Assembly (NCBI GenBank): GCA_003993805.1
Contig: RSEF01000001.1
Coordinates: forward strand, 143,666,213-143,730,212
Length of the DNA: 64,000 bases
Origin: Himantopus leucocephalus
Taxonomy: Eukaryota > Chordata > Aves > Charadriiformes > Recurvirostridae
Reading direction: 5' to 3'
The notes beneath the pieces were generated by a model. The model worked only from the letters and a program-made list of their open reading frames with translations, was not told the origin of the DNA and searched no databases. Shown piece by piece: positions 61,501 to 64,000 of the stretch (positions are counted from its first letter, which is position 1; each line of letters starts with the position of its first letter). The position numbers and the translations under genes were made by a program.

Positions 61501-62345
61501 GATACGATAAAGGAATGATTCCTTCCACATGATAAACGAATAATAGCACAATGCATAAACCGTACTAAACCGTACTAAATCCATGAGGATTGGTTGATGG
61601 ACAGGTCTCCACAATAACTATAAATTTCAGACTACTATGCTGTGAGAATCTTTTTGCCAAGACTGGCAGGGACTGACCGTGCGTCCTCATGCAAACCCAT
61701 GTCTTTGTGAATCACCAGGAAGAAAAGGTCCAGCATTTTCAGATGACAAAAGGGCAACAGAGTGCAAATGAATTGTGGCAACAGAGCACATTGATCTGAA
61801 TGGCTTTGGTGAAACAGGTTCATTTAAATAACATCAATTTTAATACAGCCAAATACAAATCTAGTTAAAAAGAACATACGACAAAGCACATAATAGTTGG
61901 AGGACTCTAATCTCAAATTTAGAAGGATGCTGGGGATCATGGTAGATTACTGACAGAACTGAAAATCCAAATTCAATGCTGTGACAAATGTAGGTGCCCA
62001 CACTGCAAGTGAAGAATTGGAAGTGACTTAGGAAAAACTGCAAGAAAGACACAAGTTCAGAAAATATGCAACTACGACTAAGCGACTTAATCTATACCCA
62101 AGAGAATGTTTAATTAGCCCCCTTGATCAGAGGAGAGAAGCACCACCATCAGGAAGACACTCCTGATAGAAATCCCAGCATAATGAATATCAGAGATAAA
62201 TCTCGACTAGAAACAAGGATACTACTGCAAGTGTAAGGGCAAATAACTTCTGAGGAGAGCTTACTAGAAATGCATGCTACTATCCACTCTATGTAAATCA
62301 AGACAAGATATTTTTCTATGCAATAAGTCGTGGGAAAAAAAATTT
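61501..62345. other. Non-coding stretch, nothing recognised
   Basis: Contains a short direct repeat 'aaccgtacta' at about 61558-61577. The two minus open frames (61635-61823, 61861-62052) have no support. Confidence 0.45.
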
Positions 62346-62445
62346 ACAGGCTTGATGCAGGATTTGAGTGATGTTTTGCATCCTGGATCATAAAGAAGGC
62401 CAAGCTATATGATCTCTTCTGCCCTTAAAAATCTGTGAATCTAAA
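62346..62445 (+). mobile_element. Old CR1/L3-type LINE 3' tail
   Basis: 'caggcttgatgcaggatttg', 'ttttgcatcctggatcataa', 'ctatatgatctcttctgccc' and 'ttaaaaatctgtgaatctaa' occur in order. This is the familiar sauropsid CR1-like ending (cttgatgcaggaat ... gatgatctcttctggcc ttaaaatctatgaatcta). Only the last 100 bases are recognisable. Orientation is +, opposite to the copy at 60853. Confidence 0.65.
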
Positions 62446-64000
62446 GTCACACTTGACTTCCGTGGCAGAATGACCATTTTACCACAGTACCCAAAAATTT
62501 ATCCCCAGACCAATCTTCTGATTCAAAAAGCTAGGTAACGTCTTCTTTTCACAGGAGGTGAACTGTTTTGACAGAGGTCATGTTTTCATGTTTGTTTTCT
62601 TCTGTTTAATATCTACCCAACACTGAAACATCTGAGAGCAGTTTCAGCACAGTCATTAATCTCCCATGAACCCTGATTCTGCCTGGCTGATGTAAGCGGT
62701 TCAGATCAGTCACACTCAGATGTGACTCTGGCATTAGTATAATTGCTTTAGACTTAGAACTTGATACTATACTTATCTCAGTTCTTGGTCTATTTTACTT
62801 TTTTCTAAAGTGACACCTAACTGTGAAACATAAACAGCTCATAGAGTTTTAATCAATCAATGACATTTCTCGTTCTAGCTCTCTTTAGCCTTATTACTCA
62901 AAACAGATTCTAATACAGTGTGTTCTGGGCCAATACTCCAGCCAGCTTCTTGCTTATAATTGGCAATGCCAGGTACCCATAACAATTCTGCTGGTACTGA
63001 TACAAATCACTTGTTATCTTATATATTTTTCAGCAGTCAAATCTGCGCAATTACTTTCCTTTTATATCCATAAGTATCATGAATATCTCGCATCCATAAG
63101 TATCATGAGTATCATGATATGCCAGGCAGTCATTTCTCATATGCTCTGTGGAAATTGTGAAATTTTGCAGTTCCACAATGCACAACCACTGTTCTGCTAC
63201 AAAAATAACAGCTCCTTGGGATTCCTGCTTAATATTTTCTGTATGAAGGCAGAGTGGTTGTACTGCCATTCATTTGAAAGAATCTTTACCATGACAAGTG
63301 TAGCCCCCATCTCCTTGCTTTATTGTCCAGTCTTTTCACTGGTAGATTAGGACAGCTGAGATTGACTAGCAACCAACATCATTATTCACTTGTAAAATTA
63401 CTGCCAGTAAAATGACATGGATTGTGGAACTGGCAAAGACTGACCATCCAGCAGAGTTGAACATTGAAACTGTTTGCCTAGTGAGCATTTTTCCCACTAT
63501 GTGTGGGCAATTTTTGTTCAACCAACCTTTAATATTTTACATAGGAAACTGCAGGTTATGATGTGCAACTGGAACCACTGGGCTGTGTCCTTCTGCTTTA
63601 TCCTGATGTTTTCTTCCTGTCTCAATTCACATGTACTGTATTGCCTACCTTACCCTAATACCCTAACAACATGTCTTAATATTTGTTGTTCTCCCCATGT
63701 CCTGCACCAAGTGTTGGAACTGGAATCAAGTTTGGAAGCTGCATGTAACACCATTACGTTCTTTGAACACAGGCAAGTCAGGAAATTATTGTCCAATAGC
63801 ACGTTGCATCAAGAAAGTGATCTGGAGTCTTGTTTATTACCATGATAAATAGACTTTCAGCCGCAGGGCTGAGTACTGTCTCCTACTGTTTCTTTCAGTC
63901 ATTTAATAGGGGATAGAGTGTTTTATAGTTGATCATTCAACTAGAAATCAAGTCAGCATAGTCTTTGTGTAGTGTACGACCAGTCATTTAAGATCCTAAT
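62446..64000. other. Non-coding stretch to the window end
   Basis: A 26-bp offset direct repeat (atccataagtatcatga at 63066-63082 and 63092-63108) is present. A segment at 63712-63772 follows a fair acceptor and ends at a GC-type donor (ACAG|gcaagt), with one frame reading LELESSLEAACNTITFFEH. It needs a phase 1 partner and was not joined to the gene. The 123-codon frame at 63474-63845 includes it. Confidence 0.4.

Noticed and set aside
1..64000. CRISPR arrays, bacterial operons, riboswitches, tRNA and rRNA genes
   Set aside because: Looked for and not seen. The sequence is vertebrate nuclear DNA and the only repeats are transposon relics, microsatellites and small tandem duplications.

Overview
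This window is bird nuclear DNA that is mostly non-coding. The evidence is its repeat content. It carries several CR1 retrotransposon fragments, including the classical avian 3' end built from the CATAGAAT octamer. It also carries two long terminal repeats (LTRs) of avian endogenous retroviruses, old amniote MIR/L2-type SINE relics and a probable short hAT-type DNA transposon. Base composition is AT-rich, stop codons are dense on both strands, and there is no operon-like packing, rRNA, tRNA or CRISPR. The widespread Neoaves-type LTR at 39594-40652 points to a neoavian bird; species cannot be named.

The main positive result is a candidate split protein-coding gene on the + strand. Core pieces lie at 26254-26407, 27155-27202, 49491-49727, 49821-49949 and 52062-52146. 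Weaker pieces lie at 27316-27347, 29444-29545 and 30261-30364. A possible last exon is at 59239-59367, and two possible upstream exons are at 5269-5332 and 6142-6268. Each is open in one frame, is bounded by AG and GT dinucleotides, and joins the next without breaking the reading frame. The chain from 26254 to 52146 totals 891 nt (297 codons). With the last exon it is 339 codons plus a stop. I do not recognise the family. Phase agreement was found by eye with freedom to choose sites, so each exon is a hypothesis with its own confidence.

Layout: 1-42 edge of a CR1 copy; 3541-4286 antisense LTR; 5269-6268 weak exon candidates; 7198-8400 two ancient SINE/LINE relics; 17990-18250 probable hAT element; 23406-23837 CR1; 26254-30364 front half of the candidate gene; a long intron of about 19 kb that contains the sense LTR at 39594-40652, a CR1 tail and a 100-N assembly gap (46609-46708); 49491-52146 back half of the gene; 54586-54900 and 60853-61500 CR1 copies; 62346-62445 an older CR1/L3-type tail. 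Everything else appears to be intron or intergenic sequence without recognisable features.
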